A DNA stretch of 64,000 nt from Sphingomonas aliaeris (GTDB lineage: Bacteria > Pseudomonadota > Alphaproteobacteria > Sphingomonadales > Sphingomonadaceae), in contig NZ_CP061035.1 of NCBI RefSeq assembly GCF_016743815.1, positions 2,606,501-2,670,500 on the forward strand, written 5' to 3'. The notes below the pieces were generated by a model. That model was not told the origin of the DNA. It made no database searches and worked only from the letters and a program-made list of their open reading frames with translations. Shown here one piece after another: positions 26,151-34,755 of the stretch. Positions within the stretch are counted from its first letter, which is position 1, and the number at the start of each line of letters is the position of its first letter. The position numbers were made by a program, and so were the translations under genes.

Positions 26151-28427
26151 CTATCCCAACGACCGGTACCGATCAGAACTTGTTATCGCGCGGGAATCCG
26201 GTCGGCGGCATCCGCCCCGCCGCACCCCGCGCAACTCGCCACTGCGACAGATCGGATTCGGTCCGCGTCCGCCCGGTTTCGCCGCCCATCCGCCAGCTGA
26301 GACCGTCGGCGTAGACGAACGTGATCGCATCCGACAGGCCGCCATCGCCATAGCGTTGCAGCTGCACCCCTGCCCTTTCGACAGTTCCGCCAGTTCGGAC
26401 AAAGGGAAGACGAGCAACCGGCGATTGTCGCCGATCGCCGCGACGTAATCCGCATTCGGCTCCACCGGCTTGACCAGTTTCAGCTTCGCCCCGATCCGCG
26501 GCGTGACCACCGTCTTGCCCTTGCGCGTCTCCGCGATCGTATCGGCGGTCTGCACGATGAAGCCGCGCCCGTCCGATGCTGCGACGAGCAGCTTCTTCGC
26601 GCGGCTGGCGGGAAGCAAGGCGACGATCCCGACCTCGCCGTCCAGATCGATCAACAGGCGCACCGGCTCGCCGAACCCGCGCCCTCCAGGCAATTTGTCC
26701 GCCGCGAGCGTGAAGAAGCGCCCGTTCTCCGCCGCCAGCAGGATCTTGTCCGTCGTCTGCGCGGTGAAGGCGAAGGCCGGCCCGTCACCTTCCTTGAACT
26801 TCAGTGCGGCGATCGCGGCATCGTCGGCATGCCCCTTCATCGCGCGGATCCAGCCGCGTTCGGACAGGATCACGGTGATGGGCTCGCGCTCGATCATCAG
26901 TTCCAGCGGAATTTCCCGCGCCGGTGCAGCCTCCGCCACGGTCGTCCGCCGCTTGCCCAGCGGCGTTTCGGGGCCGTAGCGATCGCGCAGCTTCGCCATG
27001 TCGCGCTTCAACCGGGTCCGCTGCCGCGCGTCGCTGCCCAGCAGCGCCTCCAGCGAGGACTTCTCCGCCTCCAGACCCTCACGCTCCTTGCGGATCTGCA
27101 TCTCCTCCAGCTTCCGCAACCGCCGCAGCCGCATGTCGAGGATCGCTTCCGCCTGCCGGTCGGTCAGGCCGAATTCGGCGATCATGATCGGCTTCGGCTC
27201 ATCCTCGCTGCGGATGATCTCGATCACACGGTCGAGATTGAGATAGGCGATCAGATAACCGTCGAGCAGCTCGACCCGGTCGGCGATCTTGTCGAGCCGG
27301 TATTGCGACCGCCGCTGCAACACGACGAACTGGTGATCGACCCAGCCCTTCAACGCATCGCGCAAGCTCATCACGCGCGGCGTCCGCGTCTTGTCGAGCA
27401 CGTTGAGGTTCAGACTGACCCGATTTTCCAGATCGGTCATCCGGAACAGGCTTTCCATCAGCATGTCCGCATCCACACTGCGGCTGCGCGGTTCGATGAC
27501 GATGCGGATTTCGCTGTCGGATTCGTCGCGCACATCGGCCAGGATCGGCAGCTTCTTGTCGTTGATCAGCCCGGCGATCTGCTCGATCAGCTTGCCCTTC
27601 TGCACGCCGTACGGAATTTCGGTGATCACCGCATTCCAGGTGCCGCCCTTCTCCCGCTCGACCGACCAGCGCGCACGCACGCGAAAGCCGCCGCGCCCGG
27701 TGGCATAGGCCTCGGCGATCGCGGCCGGCGAATCCACCACCAGCCCGCCGGTCGGGAAATCCGGCCCCTTGATGAACTCGAGCATCTGCGCATCGCCGGC
27801 ATCCGGCTGCTCGATCAGCAGGATCGCGGCGTCGAACAGTTCGGCGGCGTTGTGCGGCGGAATGCTCGTCGCCATGCCGACCGCGATCCCCGCCGCGCCA
27901 TTGGCCAGCAGGTTGGGGAAGAGGCCGGGAAACAGTTCCGGCTCGTGATCCTCGTTATTGTAGGTCGGGCGATAATCGACGGCGTCCTCGTCCAGCCCGT
28001 CCATCATATCGATCGCGACCTGCGTCAGCCGCGCCTCGGTATAGCGATAGGCGGCGGCATTATCGCCGTCGATATTCCCGAAATTCCCCTGACCGTCGAC
28101 CAGGGGATATCGCATCGCGAACCCCTGCGCCAACCGCACCATCGCGTCGTAGACCGACTGGTCGCCATGCGGATGGTATTTGCCGATCACGTCGCCGACG
28201 ACGCGCGCGCATTTCTTGTAGCCCTGCGCCGGATCCAGCTTGAGCAGCCGCATCGCCCAGAGCAGCCGGCGATGGACCGGTTTCAACCCGTCGCGAAGGT
28301 CGGGTAGCGACCGCGCCGTGATCGTCGACAGCGCATAGACCAGATACCGGTCGCTCAACGCGCTGTCGAACGGCGCGTCCACGATGGCGTTGAAGGGATC
28401 TTCCGGGTCTTTGACGTCTGTCGGCAT
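26151..28427 (-). CDS. parC: DNA topoisomerase IV subunit A (C-terminus frameshifted)
   Basis: Decatenating type II topoisomerase subunit. Catalytic Tyr in [12 protein letters not shown]; GyrA/ParC core about residues 25-470, then a short beta-pinwheel. The last part is out of frame as written: after SELSKGQG the sequence turns to [11 protein letters not shown], whereas the neighbouring frame continues [17 protein letters not shown]...GFPRDNKF, a normal ParC end, with a stop at 26173. Restoring one C in the CCCC at 26367-26370 (GGGG to GGGGG in the gene) joins them. At the quinolone site the motif is [10 protein letters not shown], with Gln at the Ser80 position. Confidence 0.92.
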   Translation of the reverse strand: MPTDVKDPEDPFNAIVDAPFDSALSDRYLVYALSTITARSLPDLRDGLKPVHRRLLWAMRLLKLDPAQGYKKCARVVGDVIGKYHPHGDQSVYDAMVRLAQGFAMRYPLVDGQGNFGNIDGDNAAAYRYTEARLTQVAIDMMDGLDEDAVDYRPTYNNEDHEPELFPGLFPNLLANGAAGIAVGMATSIPPHNAAELFDAAILLIEQPDAGDAQMLEFIKGPDFPTGGLVVDSPAAIAEAYATGRGGFRVRARWSVEREKGGTWNAVITEIPYGVQKGKLIEQIAGLINDKKLPILADVRDESDSEIRIVIEPRSRSVDADMLMESLFRMTDLENRVSLNLNVLDKTRTPRVMSLRDALKGWVDHQFVVLQRRSQYRLDKIADRVELLDGYLIAYLNLDRVIEIIRSEDEPKPIMIAEFGLTDRQAEAILDMRLRRLRKLEEMQIRKEREGLEAEKSSLEALLGSDARQRTRLKRDMAKLRDRYGPETPLGKRRTTVAEAAPAREIPLELMIEREPITVILSERGWIRAMKGHADDAAIAALKFKEGDGPAFAFTAQTTDKILLAAENGRFFTLAADKLPGGRGFGEPVRLLIDLDGEVGIVALLPASRAKKLLVAASDGRGFIVQTADTIAETRKGKTVVTPRIGAKLKLVKPVEPNADYVAAIGDNRRLLVFPLSELAELSKGQGCSCNAMAMAACRMRSRSSTPTVSAGGWAAKPGGRGPNPICRSGELRGVRRGGCRRPDSRAITSSDRYRSLG

Positions 28428-28637
28428 GAAGACTGCCTAGCAGGCGTGCGGGCGCCGATCAAAGGGCGACGACGGGGCGGCGTGGTGTGGTTCGTTCGCT
28501 CGTGGCGCCAACCGCCCCGGTCCTCGATCACGGACGTACATTCCCCACCCGCCCCGTCATCCGGAACACTTAATGCAAATTTAGCCGCCTTTGTCGTAAA
28601 CCCTTCAGGCTATGCCGCGCACCGGGACCGAACGACG

Positions 28638-29801
28638 TTGAAAATCCTGGTCCTCTCCAGCCTGTTCCCAAACGACGTACAGCCGCGCCACGGGATCTTC
28701 ATCGAACATCGCGTCGCGCATCTCGCGCGCGCCGGTGACGAGATCCAGGTCGTCGCACCGGTCCCGTGGTTCCCGAGCAGCAACCCCCGGTTCGGCCACT
28801 ACGCCGCCCTGACGCGCATCCCGAAGGCGACGACGCGCCGCGGCGTTGCGGTCATCTATCCGCGCTATCCCGTCATCCCGAAAGTGGGGATGACGCTGGC
28901 ACCGATGCTGATGGCGGCGGCGCTGTATCCCGTGCTGGCGAAGCTGCGCCGGAGGTTCGAATTCGACGTGATCGATTCATATTATCTCTATCCCGACGGG
29001 GTCGCGGCGGCGTTGCTCGCCAAATGGTTGGACGTGCCGTTCACGATGACGGCGCTGGGCAGCGACGTGACGCAGATTCCGGAATCGGCCTCCGCCCGGC
29101 ACATGATCCTGTCCGCGACGCGGCGGGCGGCGGCGGTCACGACCGTCGCGGGCGCGCTGCGCGATCAACTGCTCACGCTCGGCGCACGGCCGGACAATAT
29201 CAGCGTGGTGCTGCACGGCGTGGATCTCGACCTGTTCAGTCCGCCGCCCGACCGCGCCGCACTACGCGCACGGCTCGGTATGGCCGGACCGACCGTGATG
29301 TGCGTCGGCTATCTGGTCGAAAACAAGGGTATCGATCTGGCGATCCGCGCGATCGCCCTCCTGTCCGGCGTCCGGCTGATGATCGCGGGGACCGGCCCCT
29401 GTGCCACCGCGCTGACGGCGCTGGCAGAGTCGCTAGGCGTGCGCGATCGGGTCAATTTCCTCGGCCATGTCGATCAGCAATCGCTGCCCGAATTGTACGG
29501 CGCGGCCGACATCGTCGCGAATTGCTCCGCGCGCGAAGGGATTTCAAACGTCCTGCTGGAAGCGCTGGCGTGCGGAACCCCTTTGGTCGCGACGCCCGTC
29601 TGGGGATCGCCGGAGGTCGTATCGTGCGCCGAGGCCGGAATGCTGGCGCGCGACCGTTCGGACACCGCGATCGCGGATGCCATCGCCCACCTCATTGCCG
29701 ATCCGCCCGATCGGGCGAAGACCCGCGCCTATGCCGAGACGTTCAACTGGCGGGAAACGGGGCGACTGCATCATGCGCTGCTGACCGAAGCGACGACATA
29801 G
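28638..29801 (+). CDS. Glycosyltransferase family 4 protein
   Basis: GT-B fold retaining glycosyltransferase, 387 residues. KILVLSSLFPND opens the N-terminal Rossmann domain; CVGYLVENKGIDLAIRAI and the EGISNVLLEALACGTP (E-x7-E) motif mark the nucleotide-sugar domain. TTG at 28638 is taken as start because the usual family N-terminus begins with KILVLSS; earlier in-frame codons look unconserved. Product unknown, probably a surface polysaccharide. No other sugar genes adjoin. Confidence 0.85.
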   Translation: MKILVLSSLFPNDVQPRHGIFIEHRVAHLARAGDEIQVVAPVPWFPSSNPRFGHYAALTRIPKATTRRGVAVIYPRYPVIPKVGMTLAPMLMAAALYPVLAKLRRRFEFDVIDSYYLYPDGVAAALLAKWLDVPFTMTALGSDVTQIPESASARHMILSATRRAAAVTTVAGALRDQLLTLGARPDNISVVLHGVDLDLFSPPPDRAALRARLGMAGPTVMCVGYLVENKGIDLAIRAIALLSGVRLMIAGTGPCATALTALAESLGVRDRVNFLGHVDQQSLPELYGAADIVANCSAREGISNVLLEALACGTPLVATPVWGSPEVVSCAEAGMLARDRSDTAIADAIAHLIADPPDRAKTRAYAETFNWRETGRLHHALLTEATT

Positions 29802-29855
29802 CCGGTCGCGCACTTCCACGGCGTGATCAGGCAAAATGAGAAACCCGATCTCCGA

Positions 29856-31244
29856 TCAGTCGCCAGCGAAAGTGAAGGCGCTCAGCCCGCGCTCCCGATC
29901 GTTGATCGACAGCACCCGACCCGCAGGCGGCATCGATCGCTGTGGACAGTCGCTGCGCAGGCAGGCGCGGCACCCCAGACCGATCGGAGTCGCTTCCCCG
30001 CGAAGATCGATCCCGCGCGCCGCGGCCAGCGTGCCGGCATGCTCGCTCGCCACGCCAAGGCCGACCGCGAATTCCGCCCGGACCGCGCCGTATCGCCGCC
30101 CTTGCGGGGCCACCGTCCGGGCCAACGTCAGCCAGCGTGTCTCGTCCTCCAGTTCAACCAGTTGCACGGCAAGCGCACCCGGCCGGTCGAACGCGTGGTG
30201 GATGCGCCATAACGGGCAGCGCCGCTCCGCCTCCGCCAAGGCAGCGCCACTCGCGCCCGAAAAGCGCTTCGATGCCTGACCCGCCCGGTCGATCCGCACC
30301 ATGAAAAACGGAAGGCCGCGCGCGCCGACGCGTTGCAGCGTGGTCAGGCGATGCGCGACCTGTTCGAAGCCCGCGCCGAAGCGACGCTGCAACAGTTCGA
30401 GATCGTATCCCGTCGCCTCGCAGCCGCGCAGGAAGCGGGCGTACGGCATCATCACGGCAGCCGCGAAATAGCTGGCAAGGTGGCGCCGGTACATCCGCTC
30501 CGCCGCGCGATCGGCGAAACCCGCCCCCTTTGCCAGCGCCTCGATCTCGCCTCGCGCCTCGATCTGCGCCAGCTGGAATGCCGCGGCGAACGTCCGCGAC
30601 GCGGGGTCCAGCGTCTCGCTCAACTGCAACTGCCGCGCATGCAGATCGGTGCGGCGCAACAGATCGGGCATGACATCGACCGGCAGCACACGGATCGTCA
30701 GTTGATGCTTGACCCGCAACCGCTCAGCGATCGCGCCGTACAGGTCGCCCGCGCCAAGTCGCAATTCATCGGCCAGCGCCTCCGCCATCGTGTCCAGATC
30801 GGCGAAGTGCCCGCGCCATCGCTCGATCTCGCGCCGCACCTCCGCGACCGGATCGGCTACTCCCTCCGTCGTATCGCCGCCACCCGCGCCTGCCCGGTCA
30901 TATGCCCGCGCGAACGCCTCCGCGCCGCCGGGCGCGCCGGCCAGCCATTCCTCGATCTCGTTCCGGTCGATTTCCAGATCGGCGAAGAGCGGATCGGCAA
31001 GCCGCCGCCGGATCGCCGCCTCGCCCCCGCCCGGCTCCCCGGCCGCCAATGACCGCGGATCGAAATCGAACGATTCCGCCAGCTTGACCAGCAACGCCGC
31101 CGATAATGGCCGCTGGTTCTTCTCCACCAAGTTGAGGTAGCTGGGCGAGATGGTCAGCGCTTCGGCCATCGCCGCCTGCGTCAGCCCCACCTGACGCCGC
31201 AACCGCCGCACCGCATGCCCCGCGAACAATTTGCGATCGGCCAT
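29856..31244 (-). CDS. XRE-family regulator with IrrE/DUF2083 region (RamB-like)
   Basis: Transcription regulator of 462 residues. N-terminal HTH (RRLRRQVGLTQAAMAEALTISPSYLNLVEKNQRPLS), a middle ImmA/IrrE-like region with AAFQLAQIEARGEIEALAK, and a C-terminal DUF2083-type domain ending with a Cys cluster GLGCRACLRSDCPQRS. This architecture is that of short-chain acyl-CoA regulators of the RamB/MccR/ScfR kind controlling acetate, propionate or glyoxylate genes. No such target operon is adjacent. Confidence 0.88.
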   Translation of the reverse strand: MADRKLFAGHAVRRLRRQVGLTQAAMAEALTISPSYLNLVEKNQRPLSAALLVKLAESFDFDPRSLAAGEPGGGEAAIRRRLADPLFADLEIDRNEIEEWLAGAPGGAEAFARAYDRAGAGGGDTTEGVADPVAEVRREIERWRGHFADLDTMAEALADELRLGAGDLYGAIAERLRVKHQLTIRVLPVDVMPDLLRRTDLHARQLQLSETLDPASRTFAAAFQLAQIEARGEIEALAKGAGFADRAAERMYRRHLASYFAAAVMMPYARFLRGCEATGYDLELLQRRFGAGFEQVAHRLTTLQRVGARGLPFFMVRIDRAGQASKRFSGASGAALAEAERRCPLWRIHHAFDRPGALAVQLVELEDETRWLTLARTVAPQGRRYGAVRAEFAVGLGVASEHAGTLAAARGIDLRGEATPIGLGCRACLRSDCPQRSMPPAGRVLSINDRERGLSAFTFAGD

Positions 31245-31301
31245 GATCCTGATCCCCCGTGGCGTTACTGGTTCGGATAACGCCCCGCCCCATGACCTAA
31301 T

Positions 31302-31330
31302 TTGTCATCTATTTACAACAGGACAATGAT
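31302..31330 (+). promoter_or_regulatory. Candidate sigma70-type promoter
   Basis: TTGTCA (31302-31307), 17-bp spacer, AATGAT (31325-31330), in an AT-rich patch between the XRE gene (-) and a hairpin terminator 170 bp downstream. No plus-strand ORF follows, so it would drive a non-coding transcript. Confidence 0.35.
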
Positions 31331-31336
31331 GCCCGG

Positions 31337-31536
31337 CATGTCCGACGACATCTTGACCGCGACCGGCCAAGGCGGAAGCTGGCGGAACACAACGATATCG
31401 TGGCTTTACACCGTCAGCGAAGCGCGGCGCGACGCGACGCGACGCAGGAACCTGTAAAGGGTTTGCACCGCCGCCCCGCACACGTTCCTGGGGAGGAAAG
31501 GATGCCCGCCGAGCACGTCTCGGCGGGCATTTTCTT
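31337..31536 (+). ncRNA. Candidate small RNA with intrinsic terminator
   Basis: About 200 nt between a possible promoter and a perfect 12-bp terminator hairpin, without a plausible reading frame. An internal stem CAGGAAC (31445-31451) / GTTCCTG (31484-31490) precedes the terminator. GACGCGACGCGACGC repeats occur at 31430-31445. No known RNA family is recognised; SRP RNA, 6S and tmRNA signatures are not evident. The terminator might instead simply serve the toxin gene on the other strand. Confidence 0.3.
31502..31536 (+). terminator. Rho-independent terminator, possibly bidirectional
   Basis: Perfect 12-bp stem ATGCCCGCCGAG/CTCGGCGGGCAT with loop CACGT, followed on the plus strand by TTTCTTGTG. 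On the minus strand it lies 5 bp after the Doc gene stop but has a poorer U tract (CCTTTCC). Confidence 0.75.
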
Positions 31537-31540
31537 GTGT

Positions 31541-31879
31541 CTAAACGATCTTTGATCCGAACCATTCGGTTAGTCGCTCCTCCGGCAATTGGCCGGCGGC
31601 AAGTGCGAGCACCGTCTCGATCGCGTCCGTCTTTTCGAACGCAATGGACACGTCGTTCAACCGCAGAAACAATCGCGCGATTACCCACGCAGTGCGCTTG
31701 TTCCCATCGTTGAACGGATGGTTGCGCGCGATGCCAAAGGCATAGGCAGCAGCAAGCGCGCACAGGTCCGTCTCGCCGTAAGAATGCTTGTTGAGCGGGC
31801 GGCCCATCGCAGATTCCAGCAGGCCGATATCCTTCGTCCCGCTCAGTCCGCCATGCTCCGCCAATTGCCGTTCATGCAC
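31541..31879 (-). CDS. Doc/Fic family (death-on-curing) toxin
   Basis: Fic-fold toxin of 112 residues as called. The active loop is HPFNDGNKRT, the Doc-type Fic motif; Doc toxins phosphorylate EF-Tu, other Fic proteins AMPylate. LSGTKDIGLLESAMGRP and ALAAAYAFGIARN are typical of death-on-curing toxins. The first available start is GTG at 31879, but family-like sequence (DIRFIETEIAVAV) continues 13 codons upstream to the antitoxin stop with no ATG/GTG/TTG. The true start may be rare (ATC/ATT) or the region damaged. Downstream of its AbrB-type antitoxin. Confidence 0.85.
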   Translation of the reverse strand: MHERQLAEHGGLSGTKDIGLLESAMGRPLNKHSYGETDLCALAAAYAFGIARNHPFNDGNKRTAWVIARLFLRLNDVSIAFEKTDAIETVLALAAGQLPEERLTEWFGSKIV

Positions 31880-31924
31880 GGCGACGGCAATCTCGGTCTC
31901 GATGAAGCGGATGTCGTTCGCTCG

Positions 31925-32170
31925 CTATTTCGCAAGCACGGCAAGGATGTCGCGATCCTCCCGCATGATCTCCTCCGCCTTTTTCATCGCATCGACGAAC
32001 TCGGGATTGGTCGCGGACAATGTGTAGCCGGTCGGCGTTTCGCTCAGGTACAATGTTTCGCCCTGCGAAACGCGCAACTTGGCCAGCACGTCCTTGGAAA
32101 GGATTACGCCGACCGAGTTACCGATCTTAATGAGCTTCAACGGTTTGAAGATACGCGACAACATGTTCAT
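31925..32170 (-). CDS. AbrB/MazE-type antitoxin
   Basis: Antitoxin of 81 residues. The swapped-hairpin AbrB fold is seen in LKLIKIGNSVGVILSKDVLAKLRVSQGETLYL; a charged helical tail (DAMKKAEEIMREDRDILAVLAK) would bind and neutralise the toxin. It precedes the Doc gene in the same frame, only its stop separating them. Autoregulation is expected for the family. Confidence 0.88.
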   Translation of the reverse strand: MNMLSRIFKPLKLIKIGNSVGVILSKDVLAKLRVSQGETLYLSETPTGYTLSATNPEFVDAMKKAEEIMREDRDILAVLAK

Positions 32171-32271
32171 ACAGACGTTATAACACGAAACGCCTTCATA
32201 TCACAACCGCGCTGGACGCGACCTGCACGCAGCCATAAGCCGCAGGAGCATGCATTTGGGATGTTTGGATA

Positions 32272-33231
32272 ATGGCGGCATCGAAACACGACGGATCGAA
32301 CCTCGTCATCTTCGCCGCGCTGGCGGCCAATCTCGGTATCGCCGTGGCGAAGTTCATCGCCGCCGGGATTTCGGGATCGTCCTCGATGCTGACCGAGGGG
32401 TTCCACTCGGTCGTCGACAGCCTCAACCAGGTGCTGCTGCTGTACGGCCAGCATCGCGGAAAGCGCGCGCCCGATGAGGCGCATCCGTTCGGTTATGGCC
32501 GCGAACTGTATTTCTGGGCGTTCGTCGTCGCGATCCTGATCTTTGCGGTCGGCGCGGGCGTGTCGATCTACGAAGGCTATACCCACATCCTCGAACCCGA
32601 ACCGCTGCGCGATCCGCTGATCAACTATATCGTCCTTGGCGTCGCGTTCGCGATGGAGGGCACGTCCTGGGTATTGGCGATGCGCGAATTCGCACGCGCC
32701 AAGGGCGATGACGGATGGTGGCAGGCCGTTCGCCGGTCGAAGGACCCGGCCGGCTTCATCGTCCTGTTCGAGGATAGCGCCGCGCTCGGCGGGCTCGTCA
32801 TCGCCGCGATCGGCGTGTGGGCGAGCCACGCTTACGCCGACGCGCGGATCGACGGCGTCGCCTCGATCGCGATCGGCCTGATCCTGGCTCTGGTCGCGAT
32901 GCTGCTTGCGCGGGAGGCGAAGGGCTTGCTGATCGGCGAAGGCGCGGACCCGAAGGTCGTCGCCAAGGTCCGCGCCGTGGTCGATCGCCACGCCGCGATC
33001 ACGTCCGTCAATCACGTCCGCACGATCCACACCGCGCCCGACAGCATCTTCGTCGCGATCAGCGCGGATTTCGATGACTTGCTGACGATGGGCGAGGCGG
33101 AAAGCCTGATCGAACGCATTGAGGACGATCTGCGCGTCGCCGAACCAATGCTGTCCTCGATCTACATCCGCCCCGAAAAGCGCGAGAATGCCGCTGTCTT
33201 CAAACCGGCGGCGATACCCCCCGTCACTTGA
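32272..33231 (+). CDS. Cation diffusion facilitator transporter
   Basis: Inner-membrane divalent cation efflux protein (CDF), 319 residues, about six membrane helices and a cytoplasmic C-terminal domain. ISGSSSMLTEGFHSVVDSLNQVLLL contains the TM2 metal-site region (His and Asp), and FEDSAALGGLVIAAIGVW the TM5 site (EDSAA, with the Asp kept). AHPFGYGRELYFW is a hallmark of this subgroup. Likely Zn/Fe/Mn export. Ends in an 8-bp overlap with the convergent lipoprotein gene. Confidence 0.9.
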   Translation: MAASKHDGSNLVIFAALAANLGIAVAKFIAAGISGSSSMLTEGFHSVVDSLNQVLLLYGQHRGKRAPDEAHPFGYGRELYFWAFVVAILIFAVGAGVSIYEGYTHILEPEPLRDPLINYIVLGVAFAMEGTSWVLAMREFARAKGDDGWWQAVRRSKDPAGFIVLFEDSAALGGLVIAAIGVWASHAYADARIDGVASIAIGLILALVAMLLAREAKGLLIGEGADPKVVAKVRAVVDRHAAITSVNHVRTIHTAPDSIFVAISADFDDLLTMGEAESLIERIEDDLRVAEPMLSSIYIRPEKRENAAVFKPAAIPPVT

Positions 33232-33865
33232 CCGGCACGATCTCCACCACGTCCAGCATCGATTCGAACCGCGGCTGCGGCAAGGCGATCCGCCACACCT
33301 TCTCGTCCACGCGCTGCACAATCCCGGCCATGTCGCGTTCGGCGTCGCGGCCATATTGCAGCGCCGCCTTCTCGTCCCCGATCATCATCGTACCGAGGAA
33401 CACCGCGCGCGTGTCGCTGTCCGGAAAGGCAAGGCCGACCGGGCGCTGCGATCCGCCCGTCTTGAAGAAACTGGAAACGTCCCCCTCCGCCTCTATCCGG
33501 CAGTCGAAATACGGATAGGCGGTGAAATCGCGCGCCGCCGTCCCGTTCGCGCCGATCTTGAACACGCGGCAGCGATACGCCCCCGGCGGGGGCACCGCGC
33601 CGGACAGCGCGCGATCGGGTTCGAACAGCTTGCTTTCCGCCGCCAGCGCCGCGCCGTTGCCAGACGCGCGCGCCTTGTCGATCGCGGCTACCCAGGATGT
33701 CCGCCAGTTGCGCAACCGGTCGCGATCAGCGCGCGTCGCCACCTGCCGCCAGTCCAGCGCGGCGCTCGTCCCGGCCTTGACGGAGGCCCGCGCGGGGCGG
33801 TCGCCACCCCCGCATGCCGCCAGCGCCGCACAGGCGGCGAGCGCGAATCCCGACATCGATTTCAT
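33224..33865 (-). CDS. DUF4893 lipoprotein
   Basis: Protein of 213 residues with a lipoprotein signal (MKSMSGFALAACAALAACGGG; lipobox LAAC). The body matches DUF4893: WRQVATRADRDRLRNWRTSWVAAI, PPPGAYRCRVFKIG and DFTAYPYFDCRIEAEGD. Function unknown; probably tethered at the inner face of the outer membrane. Confidence 0.85.
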   Translation of the reverse strand: MKSMSGFALAACAALAACGGGDRPARASVKAGTSAALDWRQVATRADRDRLRNWRTSWVAAIDKARASGNGAALAAESKLFEPDRALSGAVPPPGAYRCRVFKIGANGTAARDFTAYPYFDCRIEAEGDVSSFFKTGGSQRPVGLAFPDSDTRAVFLGTMMIGDEKAALQYGRDAERDMAGIVQRVDEKVWRIALPQPRFESMLDVVEIVPVK

Positions 33866-33957
33866 GTGCGACCAATTCCGATTATGGACATGGGTTTAAC
33901 CATGCCCGTAAAGGGTTGCCAACCCGTTGCGGGAAAGCCCCCTTGGTCGCCGCCGGA

Positions 33958-34743
33958 TCAGGCCGCCGTCCAGCCCCCGTCCATCGACAGGTTCGCGCCG
34001 GTAATCGATTTCGCCGCATCGCCGCACAGATACACCGCCATCGCCGCGACCTGTTCCGCCGTGACGAATTCCTTGGTCGGCTGCGCGGACAGGAGAACGT
34101 CGTTGACGACCTGCTCGCGCGTCAGCCCGCGCGCCTTCATCGTGTCCGGAATCTGCCCCTCGACCAACGGCGTCCAGACATAGCCCGGCGAAATGCAATT
34201 CACCGTGATCCGGAACGTCGCCGTTTCCAGCGCGATGGTCTTGGTCAGCCCGGCGATCCCGTGCTTCGCCATCACGTACGCCGACTTGTTCGGGCTGGCG
34301 ACGAGCGAATGCGCCGACGCGGTGGAGATGATCCGCCCCCATTTCGCCGCCTTCATCAATGGCACCGCCGCCTGCATCAGATACCAGGCGGAGGTCAGGT
34401 TGATCTTCATGATCGCTTCGAACTTGTCCGCCGGAAAGTCCTCAATCGGCGCGACATGCTGGATACCGGCATTGTTGACGATGATGTCCGGCCCGCCCAG
34501 CTCGGCATGGCACCGCGCGACCATCGCCGCGATCTCGCCCGGCTTGGTCATGTCCGCCGCATCGTATAGCGCCTTCGCCCCGCTCGTCTCGGCGAGCGCG
34601 GCCCGCTCCTTCTCGATCCCGGCCGCATCGCCGAACCCGTTGATCACCACGCTGGCGCCTTCGGCCGCGAACGCCTTGGCATAAGCCAGCCCGATGCCCG
34701 ACGTCGATCCCGTGACGATCGCGCTCTTGCCCTTCAGGAACAT
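33958..34743 (-). CDS. 3-hydroxybutyrate dehydrogenase (SDR family)
   Basis: NAD-dependent D-3-hydroxybutyrate dehydrogenase, which feeds polyhydroxybutyrate monomers to acetoacetate; 261 residues. Classic SDR: GSTSGIG nucleotide motif, NNAG, catalytic Ser in SAHSLVASP and YVMAK (Y-x3-K). The substrate loop TPLVEGQIPDTMKARGLTREQVVNDVLLSAQPTKEFV closely fits known 3HB dehydrogenases. Lies 12 bp after a patatin gene, a pairing often seen in PHB metabolism. Confidence 0.9.
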   Translation of the reverse strand: MFLKGKSAIVTGSTSGIGLAYAKAFAAEGASVVINGFGDAAGIEKERAALAETSGAKALYDAADMTKPGEIAAMVARCHAELGGPDIIVNNAGIQHVAPIEDFPADKFEAIMKINLTSAWYLMQAAVPLMKAAKWGRIISTASAHSLVASPNKSAYVMAKHGIAGLTKTIALETATFRITVNCISPGYVWTPLVEGQIPDTMKARGLTREQVVNDVLLSAQPTKEFVTAEQVAAMAVYLCGDAAKSITGANLSMDGGWTAA

Positions 34744-34755
34744 CGCTGAAACTCC

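Noticed and set aside
31337..31536. SRP RNA, 6S RNA or tmRNA
   Set aside because: None of the conserved sequence elements of these RNAs is visible; only a generic hairpin and terminator.
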